DNA of 64,000 bases. Origin: Brucella sp. 21LCYQ03 (GTDB lineage Bacteria; Pseudomonadota; Alphaproteobacteria; Rhizobiales; Rhizobiaceae). The stretch covers positions 62,001-126,000 of the forward strand of contig NZ_JAMJWE010000005.1 of assembly GCF_023554105.1 (NCBI RefSeq), given 5' to 3'. Made by a program: the position numbers and the translations under genes. How positions within the stretch are numbered: position 1 is the stretch's first letter; each line of letters opens with the position of its first letter. Of the stretch, positions 1 through 7,909 are shown one piece after another. The notes under the pieces were generated by a model. That model did no database searches. It saw only the letters and a program-made list of their open reading frames with translations, and was not told the DNA's origin.

Positions 1-1201
1 TACCTAGAACAGTTCCGGCAACCGCTAATGGCAGCAGACTGCAATAATCGAGGAGAGCTGTCAGAGGGGAGCGACGCTTGATAATAAGGTAGCTGACAAG
101 GGCACCAAAAATTACGCCGGCAATGGATGCGATTGCTGAGAGAAAGAATGAATTGAGTAAGGCCTGTACACCACGGCTGCCTAATGTCGCAAAGTTATCA
201 AGTGAGAACTGACCCCAATGCAGAACAGGGCCTACACTTTTAGTAAATGCACCAAGAATAACGACAGACAGCGGCAGTAAAGACAGTCCGATAACAGCAA
301 GAAGAATAACTGAGACCCAAATACCGTGCCGACCCGTTAAACGCTGCGTTGCCGCTGCCTTACCGGAATCCATTTGAAAGTTGCGGCCTCGTACAACCAG
401 CTTTTGTGCAAAAAGCATGAAGACTGCAATAAAAATGAGCAAGACGGACATAACCGATTGCATCATTGTATTGCCGGAAAACTCGCTCAGATAGGCATTA
501 TAAGCGCTGACAGAGAGAATGGGTGTACGTGGAGCCATAATAACCGGCACACCAAAATTATCGACGGCGAGTGTGAACACGACGAGAGCGGCAGTCAGGC
601 ATGGTGGCAGCAACAAACGCGCAGTAATCGTCAAGTAAACACGCAGCGGCGCGGATCCAAGGGTCCTTCCGGCTTCTTCAAGTGAGCCATCTACACCTCG
701 AAACGCTGCAAGCACGAGGAGATAAGCATAACCATAATGCTGTAAAATCATTACCAGACTAAGGCCTGTCCAGCCATAAATACTCGGTAAAACAATATCA
801 AATTGTTCCCAGAATATATTGGTAATGATGCCATTGTTGCCAAGCACCATAAGCCATGCCTGCGTAACAATAATATCAGGTACTACAAAGGTAATCAGCG
901 GCAAAAATGCAATCGTGTTTTTGAAAGGAAAGTCATATCGTGCCACCACAAATGCGACCGGCAGACCAATGATCAAAGCTCCTAATGTCGTTATAACACC
1001 CAAAGTCAGGCTATTGCGTAAAGCTTCAACATGGCGCGGCGTAGAGAAAAAATCACTATAACCTGAGAGGGTGAAGCTGCCGTCTTCTGCGCGAAAACTA
1101 TCGATGACAAGCGTGCAAAGTGGAGCCACAACGAATGCAACAAGAACGATCAGGCAAACCAGTTTAAGCAGAGTCCATACGGAAGGACGAAACAATGTCA
1201 T
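1..1201 (-). CDS. ABC transporter permease, Fbp/Pot-like (3' end beyond window)
   Basis: Inner-membrane permease of an importer for ferric iron, polyamine or a similar small solute. The reading frame is open from an ATG at 1201 to the window edge, about 400 residues, so the C-terminus is missing. The N-terminus has a membrane segment (LVCLIVLVAFVVAPL), and an EAA-type loop is visible (EEAGRTLGSAPLRVYLTI), the contact site for the ATPase. After roughly 280 residues a second hydrophobic half begins (ISVILLAVIGLSLLPLSVV), so this looks like the fused two-domain FbpB type. The start codon overlaps the stop of the upstream ATPase gene by 4 bp (ATGA), so the two are translationally coupled. The substrate-binding protein is not in the window. 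The substrate cannot be read from the sequence. Confidence 0.85.
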   Translation of the reverse strand, partial: MTLFRPSVWTLLKLVCLIVLVAFVVAPLCTLVIDSFRAEDGSFTLSGYSDFFSTPRHVEALRNSLTLGVITTLGALIIGLPVAFVVARYDFPFKNTIAFLPLITFVVPDIIVTQAWLMVLGNNGIITNIFWEQFDIVLPSIYGWTGLSLVMILQHYGYAYLLVLAAFRGVDGSLEEAGRTLGSAPLRVYLTITARLLLPPCLTAALVVFTLAVDNFGVPVIMAPRTPILSVSAYNAYLSEFSGNTMMQSVMSVLLIFIAVFMLFAQKLVVRGRNFQMDSGKAAATQRLTGRHGIWVSVILLAVIGLSLLPLSVVILGAFTKSVGPVLHWGQFSLDNFATLGSRGVQALLNSFFLSAIASIAGVIFGALVSYLIIKRRSPLTALLDYCSLLPLAVAGTVLG

Positions 1202-2280
1202 GGCTGACCATCCTTCACAAGACAGGCATCCTTTGAGACCATCAGAACAACGTCCTGACCGGTTTCCGGAATATATGCACCAAAGCCGCTTTGAACTTGG
1301 GCTTTTAACAGGGCTCTATTGGCAAGTCGCAATTCAATGCGATAGACCTCTCCCATATAAATCACACGCTCTACATGGGCTGGAAGTATATTGTCTTTTT
1401 TTGATATACCTGTTTCCGAAGGCAGAATTTTAAGAGCCTCCTCACGGATACAAAGATGAACCTTATCTCCTGAAACGCAATTATTGCGTGCTACAGTGAC
1501 CGACTTACCTGCGATAGTGCACTGCGCCAGATCACCATCTAGCTGAACAGTTTCTGGTTCGATAAGATTGGCAGAGCCGATAAAATCAGCCACATAAGTT
1601 GATTCTGGCCGTGAATAGATCGTTTGCGGACTGCCGATTTGCTCCACACGTCCAGAGCGCAATAAGGCGATCTGATCTGACATAGTCAGAGCCATTCGCT
1701 GATCATGGGTAACGAAAATTGTTGTCACACCAAACTCTTGTTGAATATCGCGAACGAAACTCTGCATTTCGATAGCGAGCTTTGCATCAAGCGCTGACAG
1801 AGGTTCATCCAGCAGTAGCACTTGTGGCTGAATGACGAGTGCGCGCGCCAATGCCACTCGCTGCCTTTGTCCTCCGCTTAATGCTGTAGGGGAACGTTCG
1901 GCAAAATTAGCGAGACCAACCCGTTCCAGATACTGACCAACCTGCTGTTTAATCTCGCGGTCTTTTATGCCGCGCGCTCGTAAGCCATAGGCGACATTTT
2001 CAAAAACAGAACGATCCGGAAATAATGCGTAATCTTGAAATACTACGCCGCAACCGCGTTGATGAACTGGCGTGCGGGTAACGTTATTGTCACCGAATAA
2101 AATTTTTCCATTACGAGCAGAAAGAAAGCCGGCAATTAGTCTTAAAAAAGTTGTTTTTCCACAGCCGCTTGGACCAAGCAATGTAAAAAAACTTCCTGAA
2201 GGAATAGAGATACTCTGATCGTCGATAATCAGGTTCTTACCATAGCCGACCGATATATTTTCAATATGAATAGGGATCAT
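1198..2280 (-). CDS. ABC transporter ATP-binding protein, PotA/FbpC family
   Basis: ATPase that powers the neighbouring permease. All motifs are present: Walker A (GPSGCGKTT, about residues 37-45), Q-loop (VVFQDYALFP), signature (LSGGQRQRVALARAL), Walker B (LLLDEPLSALD) and the switch histidine (VTHDQ). The C-terminal third (about 235-360) fits a TOBE substrate-regulation domain. The length of 360 residues is normal for PotA/FbpC. It is transcribed away from the LysR gene at 2392, with a 111-bp shared promoter region, so that regulator is the obvious candidate to control it. The transport substrate (iron, polyamine, phosphonate or other) is undetermined. Confidence 0.93.
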   Translation of the reverse strand: MIPIHIENISVGYGKNLIIDDQSISIPSGSFFTLLGPSGCGKTTFLRLIAGFLSARNGKILFGDNNVTRTPVHQRGCGVVFQDYALFPDRSVFENVAYGLRARGIKDREIKQQVGQYLERVGLANFAERSPTALSGGQRQRVALARALVIQPQVLLLDEPLSALDAKLAIEMQSFVRDIQQEFGVTTIFVTHDQRMALTMSDQIALLRSGRVEQIGSPQTIYSRPESTYVADFIGSANLIEPETVQLDGDLAQCTIAGKSVTVARNNCVSGDKVHLCIREEALKILPSETGISKKDNILPAHVERVIYMGEVYRIELRLANRALLKAQVQSGFGAYIPETGQDVVLMVSKDACLVKDGQP

Positions 2281-2391
2281 GATTCCGCACCGTTAAAACA
2301 CGGTTTGGAAATGTACGTGCTTCATGAAGGTGTCATGACAATCATGATAAAATTAGATCAATTCATAACTGTTAGTGAATGATCGGAAACA

Positions 2392-3282
2392 ATGACCAAT
2401 AGTTTAGATGCTCTGCCATTGAACGCGCTTCGTGCATTTTGTGAAGTTGCGCGGCTCCAACACGTCACTCATGCTGCCAATAGTCTTGGGGTCTCACAAA
2501 GTGCGATCAGTCGTCATGTTGCACAGCTTGAAATATTTATGGGTGTACCTCTGCTAGAGCGCCGGGGCAGGAATGTGATGCTCACAGATATTGGTCGGCA
2601 GCTAGCAACAGCCGTTAGTGCACCTTTTAATGAAATTGAGTTTTCTATCCAGCTCTTACGAAGACGTCAGCAAAAAGACCTGCAAAGGCTGGTTGTACGT
2701 ACATCTCTGCCGACCTTTGCTTTCACATCGCTTATCCCGTCACTTCCTGAATTCAGTAAGTTGTATAATGATGTGCCGGTGGATGTTTTGACATCTACCA
2801 CGCCACAGGAGTTACTGGGAAATTTTGATGTTCTGATTTCAAGAGACTTGTCTCTTCCTTCACCAATGCATGAGTGGACGATATGTGATGAAAATATTGT
2901 TTGTGTCGGATCCCCTGAGACTGTGAAAGCTGTTTTAAGAGCAGGCTATTTAGCTAAACCAATATGCACAGTGAATTCACGTCCTGATATTTTGCCAACA
3001 TGGCTGAATGCTATGGGTTTACAGGAAAGCAGTATTAAACTTGGTGCTCGTTATGCCCATCATTATATGGCGCTTCCTGCAACAATTGCCGGAAGTGGGT
3101 TGCTGATTGTGCCGGAAATCGTGGCAATGGATTATATTGCCAAAAATTTGCTTGTAGTTGTGGAAAATTCTCGGATCAAAACAGGCATGAAATATTCTGC
3201 TTTTGCCAGCGATCGGTCTGCTTTTCCTGATCTCGCCAAAAACTTTTGTCGTTGGTTATCGCGCATGCACAAAAAAACGTAG
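2392..3282 (+). CDS. LysR-family transcriptional regulator
   Basis: DNA-binding regulator of 296 residues, the usual LysR length. The N-terminus carries the winged helix-turn-helix (LNALRAFCEVARLQHVTHAA followed by LGVSQSAISRHVAQLE, about residues 9-48), then a linker helix and a periplasmic-binding-protein-like effector domain. The layout resembles GcvA/TrpI types. It is divergent from the ABC ATPase at 2280, the classic arrangement for a LysR activator controlling the opposite operon. The 111-bp intergenic region is AT-rich and contains dyad-like material (gtcatgacaatcatgat), but no operator can be assigned with certainty. The effector is unknown. Confidence 0.9.
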   Translation: MTNSLDALPLNALRAFCEVARLQHVTHAANSLGVSQSAISRHVAQLEIFMGVPLLERRGRNVMLTDIGRQLATAVSAPFNEIEFSIQLLRRRQQKDLQRLVVRTSLPTFAFTSLIPSLPEFSKLYNDVPVDVLTSTTPQELLGNFDVLISRDLSLPSPMHEWTICDENIVCVGSPETVKAVLRAGYLAKPICTVNSRPDILPTWLNAMGLQESSIKLGARYAHHYMALPATIAGSGLLIVPEIVAMDYIAKNLLVVVENSRIKTGMKYSAFASDRSAFPDLAKNFCRWLSRMHKKT

Positions 3283-3539
3283 CTGGAGAATTTGTACGGC
3301 ATGCTCTGTGTAGGGGGGGGAATTATCCGCGATTGAAAGACTTCATTAAATTATGATTTTAAGTTTATGTCTGTATCGGTGGTTGCGTGCCCCCGCAACC
3401 AAAAATCAACAATAATTACAATCACTAAGCCCAAGACACCAGTCCGGGGCCTGTTGTCGTTCTAAACACGTGAGAAACGACGACAAGGATTGCCCCCCAT
3501 ATGGGGAGAAGTATCGCCGTCAACAGCGCTGATTGATTA

Positions 3540-4414
3540 TTATCGAGGCCGTGTTGCTTCGCGGATTCCTTTGCGTCGGGGCAGAGGGAGGCGCTTTCCA
3601 ACCTTCTGCAGCATGGCTTCCAACGGATTGATACCCTTGGAAGCGGCGTCCAGCATGACGGCCTGAATATCCACATCAATGCCAGAAAAGTTTTGATCGT
3701 GCGCTCAGACAGCGCTTTTGACAGGAAGTTTGAAAGATTTTTCGCAGCAATTGACGGATCGGACGTGCCTTTCATGGCAATCTGAAGAGCGGAACCAAGG
3801 AAATCGACGGCCTCACGGCCGTTGACGCCAAACTTTGCAACCTGAGAGGTCAGGCGCGGGAAATGCTGCGCCATGTCCTTCAACTCGAACGAGCCTTCCT
3901 TACCGGCGATGACAAGCGCGCCAATGCTGTCGCGCTTCTGATCGGCTGGAAGTTTCAGGTTGTTGAGCATGGAGGTGCCAACACCTGCCATGTCTAAGAA
4001 CTGCGCATTTGCGGCGGTGGCAGCGCGACCGATGTCAGCAATGGTGGCGTCGATCAGGCTTTGAACAACGTCAGCAGCGATCATCTGACCAGCACCAGCT
4101 GCGATAATCTCCGAGGTTTGGCCTACGGCAAAAGCCAGCTCTTCATATTCTGCCTTGGCCTTGCCGAAGAATTCAAACGCCGCTTTGCCTGAGAGCTCGG
4201 CGATACCGGCAATATCGAGCAGTTGCTGCTAAAAGCTTGCTGCCTCATTGACTGGGCCCATAAAGGAAATAGCTGCGTTCGCCGTACCGAGAATCCCGAT
4301 ACGACGCGCAAAGCCGGTCAATTTCTGAAGGTTGTTTGTCAGGCTACGCATTGGCCTGGAGAGCTGATCGCGAAGCCTGACCAGAACATCAAGCGCCATA
4401 GAGTGGTTTGCCAT
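3540..4414 (-). pseudogene. Phage tail tape measure protein, N-terminal part, disrupted
   Basis: Remnant of the protein that sets tail length. The intact frame starts at ATG 4414 (MANHSMALDVLVRLRDQLSR). It is interrupted by an amber TAG at 4229-4231 after NEAASF, then continues in the same frame (QQLLDIAGIAELSGKAAFEF) and runs through FSHFPRL-like and VDFLGSALQIAMKGT segments typical of Mu/TP901-type tape measures. Near 3680, after the segment ending IKTF, the coding sense moves to another frame (SGIDVDIQAVMLDAASKGIN) and ends at TAA 3540-3542. The product is far shorter than any functional tape measure, so the 3' part is deleted. One nonsense mutation, one frameshift and a truncation make this a pseudogene. 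An alternative reading of the last part runs on to 3425 in the shifted frame, adding a hydrophobic stretch (LLTAILLPIWGAILVVV) that may be a relic of another small membrane gene. Confidence 0.8.
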
Positions 4415-4417
4415 GAT

Positions 4418-4546
4418 CTAATCTTTCTTCTGAACGGCTTCGCGAAAAGCCATGATGCAGTTCCACCAGAAGGTGGCAGTTGCCGCATCCATCGTTTCGA
4501 TTTCAGCGGCTGAGAACCCGGAACACTCGGCGAGACTGCCGAGAAA
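4418..4546 (-). CDS. Possible tail-chaperone extension (GpE/gp42-like) reading frame
   Basis: A 42-codon open stretch directly downstream of, and in the same frame as, the tail chaperone, separated from it only by the chaperone's TAA stop at 4547. It reads FLGSLAECSGFSAAEIETMD and then TATFWWNCIMAFREAV, ending at TAG 4418. The pattern of a short acidic segment followed by FWW...AYREA is typical of the small tail protein encoded between the tail chaperone and tape measure in many phages, where it is often made by a programmed frameshift. There is no good independent start apart from an internal ATG (ETMDAAT). It could be a readthrough product, a separate gene with a non-ATG start, or another nonsense-disrupted gene. 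Confidence 0.45.
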   Translation of the reverse strand, partial: FLGSLAECSGFSAAEIETMDAATATFWWNCIMAFREAVQKKD

Positions 4547-4834
4547 TTATTTGCCAGTCTTCCGGCCACTGCCCAAAAAGTGACTAAACACCTGCGCGCC
4601 TGCGGAAATATCGGCTGCATTCATCTTGTCGAACAACACGTTCATGATGGCCTGACTGATACGGGTTGAACGTGAGAACGCCACAACATTGAACATGCTG
4701 TCATTTGCGGCAGCGATTGCGAGCTGATCGGCACCATTAAGGCGGTGGAAGGTGAGCTGCTCGTACTTTTCTTCACGAACCTTGTCGCCCTTTTTGACAG
4801 TGAGCGTCTGCGGATAAAGCAATGTGAGCGTCAC
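4547..4834 (-). CDS. Phage tail assembly chaperone, Mu gp41-like
   Basis: A 95-residue protein with the make-up of Mu-like tail assembly chaperones: an N-terminal beta-rich part (LTLLYPQTLTVKKGDKVREE), the EQLTFHRLNGADQLAIAAA segment, and a helical end. It starts at GTG 4834. In its family it acts before tail polymerisation by coating the tape measure protein. The position, just upstream of the tape measure start with an intervening gp42-like reading frame, agrees with this. The frame itself is intact, but its partners are broken, so it is probably a relic. Confidence 0.6.
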   Translation of the reverse strand: MTLTLLYPQTLTVKKGDKVREEKYEQLTFHRLNGADQLAIAAANDSMFNVVAFSRSTRISQAIMNVLFDKMNAADISAGAQVFSHFLGSGRKTGK

Positions 4835-4837
4835 GCT

Positions 4838-5011
4838 TCAATCAGCATTTAGCACGGCGTTGTCAGGCAGGCGGTCGCTTTCAGCAATATCCTCGACAAC
4901 ATCGGCGGTTGCACCCGACAGAGCCAAAGGTGCACTTTCGTCGACAACAATCGTCTTGTTGGCCTGATCAGTGTCTGTCATGTCGAGATCAATGATTTGT
5001 TTCGTACCCAT
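4838..5011 (-). CDS. Small phage-linked hypothetical protein (57 aa)
   Basis: Acidic 57-residue frame (begins MGTKQIIDLDMTDTDQANKT) running from ATG 5011 to TGA 4838. The ATG overlaps the stop of the preceding 28-codon frame (TAATG), and its own stop lies 4 bp from the tail chaperone start. This tight packing is typical of a phage tail operon and is the main support. I recognise no domain. In this position phages often carry a major tail tube gene or a small accessory gene, but this frame is too short for a tube protein. Confidence 0.45.
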   Translation of the reverse strand: MGTKQIIDLDMTDTDQANKTIVVDESAPLALSGATADVVEDIAESDRLPDNAVLNAD

Positions 5012-5097
5012 TAAAGCACCTCGTCAGGAGCGCTATCCATCTGATCAATCGGCAAACGGCTCTTGCTAGTATTGGTAATGTTGGGCAACGCGTTCAT
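5011..5097 (-). CDS. Very short phage-linked frame (28 aa)
   Basis: A 28-residue frame (begins MNALPNITNTSKSRLPIDQM) overlapping the upstream gene by ATGA at 5094-5097 and the downstream gene by TAATG at 5011. The double stop-start overlap suggests real translational coupling. There is no recognisable domain. It may also be a fragment of a longer ancestral gene. Confidence 0.3.
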   Translation of the reverse strand: MNALPNITNTSKSRLPIDQMDSAPDEVL

Positions 5098-5345
5098 GCT
5101 TCACCTGCGGTTTCCAAACCGATCAACACATCAGTTGCCAAGTCTTCGGCGTGCTCCAACACTTTTCTGAGGTTTCCCGGTACTGATTTGGTAAAGTTGC
5201 CGTCATCTTCTTCAACCAAATACGCGGCAGCGCGGCATACGTTGAGAAGGGCGGCTAAAGTCAAACCTGTCTCAATTGCTGATTTGATTTTCTCTTGTTT
5301 TTTCGACAAGCCTTCGGCGTTAGCCGGAATGATCTGTTCCGTCAT
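5094..5345 (-). CDS. Phage-linked hypothetical protein (83 aa)
   Basis: I chose the ATG at 5345 (MTEQIIPANAEGLSKKQEKI) because a GGAG ribosome-binding site sits about 7 nt before it; the frame extends 19 codons further upstream without such a signal. The protein is mostly helical and acidic, with a Lys-rich helix near the start and a small hydrophobic helix (TLAALLNVCRAAAYLV). No known family is recognised. It heads a chain of overlapping small genes leading to the tail chaperone. Confidence 0.5.
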   Translation of the reverse strand: MTEQIIPANAEGLSKKQEKIKSAIETGLTLAALLNVCRAAAYLVEEDDGNFTKSVPGNLRKVLEHAEDLATDVLIGLETAGEA

Positions 5346-5402
5346 TGGATTTCTCCAGAGATTTGAAAGGGTGGAGCGCGGCTGATCGCGCTCGCTGTTC
5401 AA

Positions 5403-5852
5403 TTAGTCGCGGATGTGCCGCAAGAACGGGCCAGCTTGGTTCTTGAATGCTGCGAATATGTCTTCGAAGCATTTCGGCGCGTACTCCATGCCAACTTTCG
5501 CGCTGGCTATGCAGTATTCCCAGTGTGCGGGTCCATTCGGATCATCTTCATTGTCAACGTGGTGGCCGTTCTTCGCATCAATAAAGCCGCAAAAACCCTA
5601 GGCGATAGCATGAGACACAACTGTCGCTATTCGGTCCCCATTCTTAACCGTCGCCACGCACCGCTCCCCTTCGAACAGATGGTGTGAATGCTGGACCATT
5701 CTCTTGGCGTCTTCGTCAGGCATAAAGGCTTGAGCAAGTTCCTCGATATCGACCCATAGGAAATCTGGTTCGTCGTTGGGTGGCGTGAAGAATGAAACCT
5801 CTTTGCCGTTAATGGTGTAATTTGCCAAAAATTCCGCTGGTTTCAACGTCAT
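5403..5852 (-). pseudogene. Phage protein interrupted by an amber codon
   Basis: The frame starts at ATG 5852 (MTLKPAEFLANYTINGKEVS) and overlaps the stop of the KilA-N remnant by ATGA. It runs for 84 codons, meets TAG at 5598-5600 after VVSHAIA, and continues open in the same frame for 64 more codons (GFCGFIDAKNGHHVDNEDDP ... FLRHIRD) to TAA 5403-5405. The composition and sense of the sequence are continuous across the TAG, so this looks like one gene of about 149 codons with a CAG-to-TAG type change. Its function is unknown; the context of KilA-N suggests a phage regulatory or antirepressor region. Confidence 0.65.
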
Positions 5853-6735
5853 TCACTGCCCTTAACCAGTCGAAAGCGACCGTCTATGTACGGGTGTGTA
5901 CACATGGTCGGCGTGACTTGTGCGCATTCGGAGATAAACTTGGAGAAAATGAGATTGATTTCACGCTGCCAGTAGCCGTAGTTCACACTGCTTTCCGCGT
6001 TCTCATGGTGATTACGGACAGCAAATTTTGGCTGGACCGAAGCCATATCCAGAACTCTGTTGATTACCTCGAAAGACAAGTCTGTCTTTTTAGCAATGCG
6101 CTTGCGAAGATGGGTAACCAGCTCACCGTTTGGCGGAACCTTGTCATGGGTCGTAAGCGACTGGGCCATCCTATCAAGGTTTTCTGTAATAGTATTAATC
6201 TCACGCGCCTGCTCGGCCTGCCGTTGCTCAATCGCAACAATCATCTGGGCACTGTGAAGGAACATTTCGGCTGGCGTCATCTGGTGTTGAGCGGTCTTGC
6301 CTTCCATGCGCTCACAAACAACCTGGTTGCACCACATGTAGAACTCAGGTGACAGGTACTTGGCATATGCAAAAACCACTTGCCAATGAGCAGAAGAACC
6401 AGGGTTCTTGCCGCCGCGCACGGTCTTCACAAGTTCATTATGGGAATTCCCATATTGACTGATACTGTCTCAATGAAGGCTTCTGCCGTCGCAGAACGCA
6501 ACCATTGCGACGGATATTGATTGGCGGGTGACTTTGCAGCCTTTCACATATCGGTAAGGCTCATCATTTCGGCTTTAACCGTGATGACGACGCCGTTGTA
6601 TGAGAGCGGAGAAACCCTGTTCCCGCTTTGCACAGCTGGATTTCCGTGCAAGCCGGTGCTATATGAATGATCAGTCACTTTATGGGTCCTTACCTTGTGA
6701 CAATCGGGAACCGTGGTGCAAACACGGTGGCTCAT
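5849..6735 (-). pseudogene. KilA-N domain phage protein, broken by a stop and a frameshift
   Basis: KilA-N proteins are phage DNA-binding or antirepressor-like factors. Three pieces together rebuild one gene. The first ends MSLTDM with TGA at 6544-6546, where KilA-N proteins carry Trp (TDMW). The second continues in frame as KAAKSPANQYPSQWLRSATA, runs through VSVNMGIPIM and hits a stop. A one-base loss near 6430-6436 (ATAATGAACTTGTG, expected ATAATGGAACTTGTG) shifts the remaining coding sense to the frame VKTVRGGKNPGSSAHWQVVF, with the conserved SPEFYMWCNQVV. The C-terminal part contains a helical region and runs to 5849. Two independent lesions make it a pseudogene. Confidence 0.75.
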
Positions 6736-6952
6736 TTGAAAACGGCGATTGAATTAGAGGTGCAAACTCTTATTCGGTTGCCGTTTTCGTTTGCTGCGAT
6801 AGCGCTTCCTTTGTCAGTCGTCTGATCGCTTCGGCTCTCGTCGCTATTCGCTGTGAGAACCTGAAGGTATCGATTTCATTACAAATACATTGCTCCATCA
6901 TCAGCGGTATGCGCTGGTCTTTCCTCTCCTGCATAAATGCCTTTCTGTTATG

Positions 6953-7025
6953 TTGGGCAACTTGTGCAACTTTATATTAACCTTGTTTCGATACAGGTCA
7001 ACAGAAAAGTTGTGCAAGTTGGGCC
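6953..7025. promoter_or_regulatory. Inverted-repeat operator upstream of the small regulator gene
   Basis: Two 16-nt arms face each other: CAACTTGTGCAACTTT (6958-6973) and AAAGTTGTGCAAGTTG (7006-7021). They are inverted copies with 14 of 16 positions matching. Each arm also contains TTGTGCAA, itself nearly palindromic. The arms are about 32 bp apart and end 25 bp before the ATG at 7046, so they bracket the likely promoter (tatatt / ttgtttcgataca). This is the layout expected for autorepression by a small dimeric DNA-binding protein. That role is inferred. Confidence 0.6.
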
Positions 7026-7045
7026 ATCTGTGTATAAACTTCCGT

Positions 7046-7432
7046 ATGACCGACGAAAAAGAACTCAAAGATCAACGTATCCCAATCATGATGACGCTTT
7101 CCGAAGTGGAGGCCATTGACGACTGGATGTTCAAAAACCGTATCCGATCACGCGGTGAAGCAATCCGCCGTCTTTGTCAGATGGGTATAATTTTTGATCG
7201 TGAATTGACCCCAGCAGTAGAATTGGTGGTTAATCATCTTCGAGATACTATCGCTGGGAACAAGCCGAAACTCACTCCTGCGCAGCATCAGCAAATGTTT
7301 CAAGATATGGCTATATCTTTGTTTAATGCCGGAACCGTCTTCACCAAATTGGACAATGATATACCAACCGAAGAAGCAATTCAGGCCGTTATCGACCTTT
7401 ACGAATACTACAAGAAGGCAGAAAAGAATTAG
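7046..7432 (+). CDS. Small ribbon-helix-helix-like regulator (putative)
   Basis: A 128-residue protein starting at ATG 7046 (MTDEKELKDQRIPIMMTLSE). The frame is open further upstream, but that part would run through the inverted-repeat operator, so the later start is preferred. Residues 10-45 (RIPIMMTLSEVEAIDDWMFK, then NRIRSRGEAIRRLCQMG) fit a ribbon-helix-helix fold: a basic beta strand, then helix, the short RSRGEAIRRL turn and a second helix. The C-terminal half is helical and acidic. It stands alone on the plus strand between the KilA-N relic and the glycosyltransferase-like gene. It may be a phage repressor or a partition/addiction-type regulator. No partner toxin is seen. Confidence 0.6.
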   Translation: MTDEKELKDQRIPIMMTLSEVEAIDDWMFKNRIRSRGEAIRRLCQMGIIFDRELTPAVELVVNHLRDTIAGNKPKLTPAQHQQMFQDMAISLFNAGTVFTKLDNDIPTEEAIQAVIDLYEYYKKAEKN

Positions 7433-7909
7433 CTGTATCAAAAGCCTATTTGGTTGCTTGTGTCTATATTCATGTAACTCCTCTGAGATTTAACGAACTT
7501 TCCCTCGCAGATCGGCGCGCCCTCGAAGTGCGAGTCTTCGTGCTGTTTGCATATTCGTAATGTATGCGTTTTGAGAACTACCAGTCAGGTAACAAAATGC
7601 GTTTAGAATAATTTTAGATGTCGCCATTCGTTATCATCAAGATAATTAGGCCTTGCTTATCTTCGCTCTTGATTTGTACCCACCCCTATCACCCACCGCC
7701 AAACCGTGTAGAATCAGGGCTAAAGAATGAGAGGCGTTCTGCCGTTTAAATCGTCTAGAATTGCGTCGCTTCTGCCGTCTTGATGAAGCGGCCTATAATA
7801 ATACTTTGAGGTTTTAATCTGAATATAAAATATTTGGCTCAGGATATTGATCTTTTTAATTATGGAAAATAATTAGCTCCTACTATATTAGTTAAACAAT
7901 GGGGGCGCA
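7433..7909. other. Intergenic region, no gene seen
   Basis: This 477-bp stretch is AT-rich and holds no convincing gene on either strand. The last 100 bp, with runs such as ataaaatatttgg and ttttaattatgg, probably carry the promoter of the gene at 7910. I see no attachment site, repeat or RNA gene. Confidence 0.5.

Noticed and set aside
374-1433. Plus-strand open frames opposite the ABC permease
   Set aside because: The minus strand encodes a clear permease through the whole stretch; the plus frames lack family features.
3381-3400. Hairpin GGTTGCG...CGCAACC after the LysR gene
   Set aside because: The stem is short and neither strand has a T run after it, so a terminator call is not supported.
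3283-3424. Possible left attachment site matching the tRNA-Thr 3' end
   Set aside because: I looked for the tRNA 3' sequence in this stretch and found no matching run, so no att pair is claimed.
3540-6735. Stop-codon recoding in the phage genes
   Set aside because: Interruptions use TAG, TGA and TAA and are mixed with frameshifts, and no suppressor tRNA is seen in the window. Decay explains this better.
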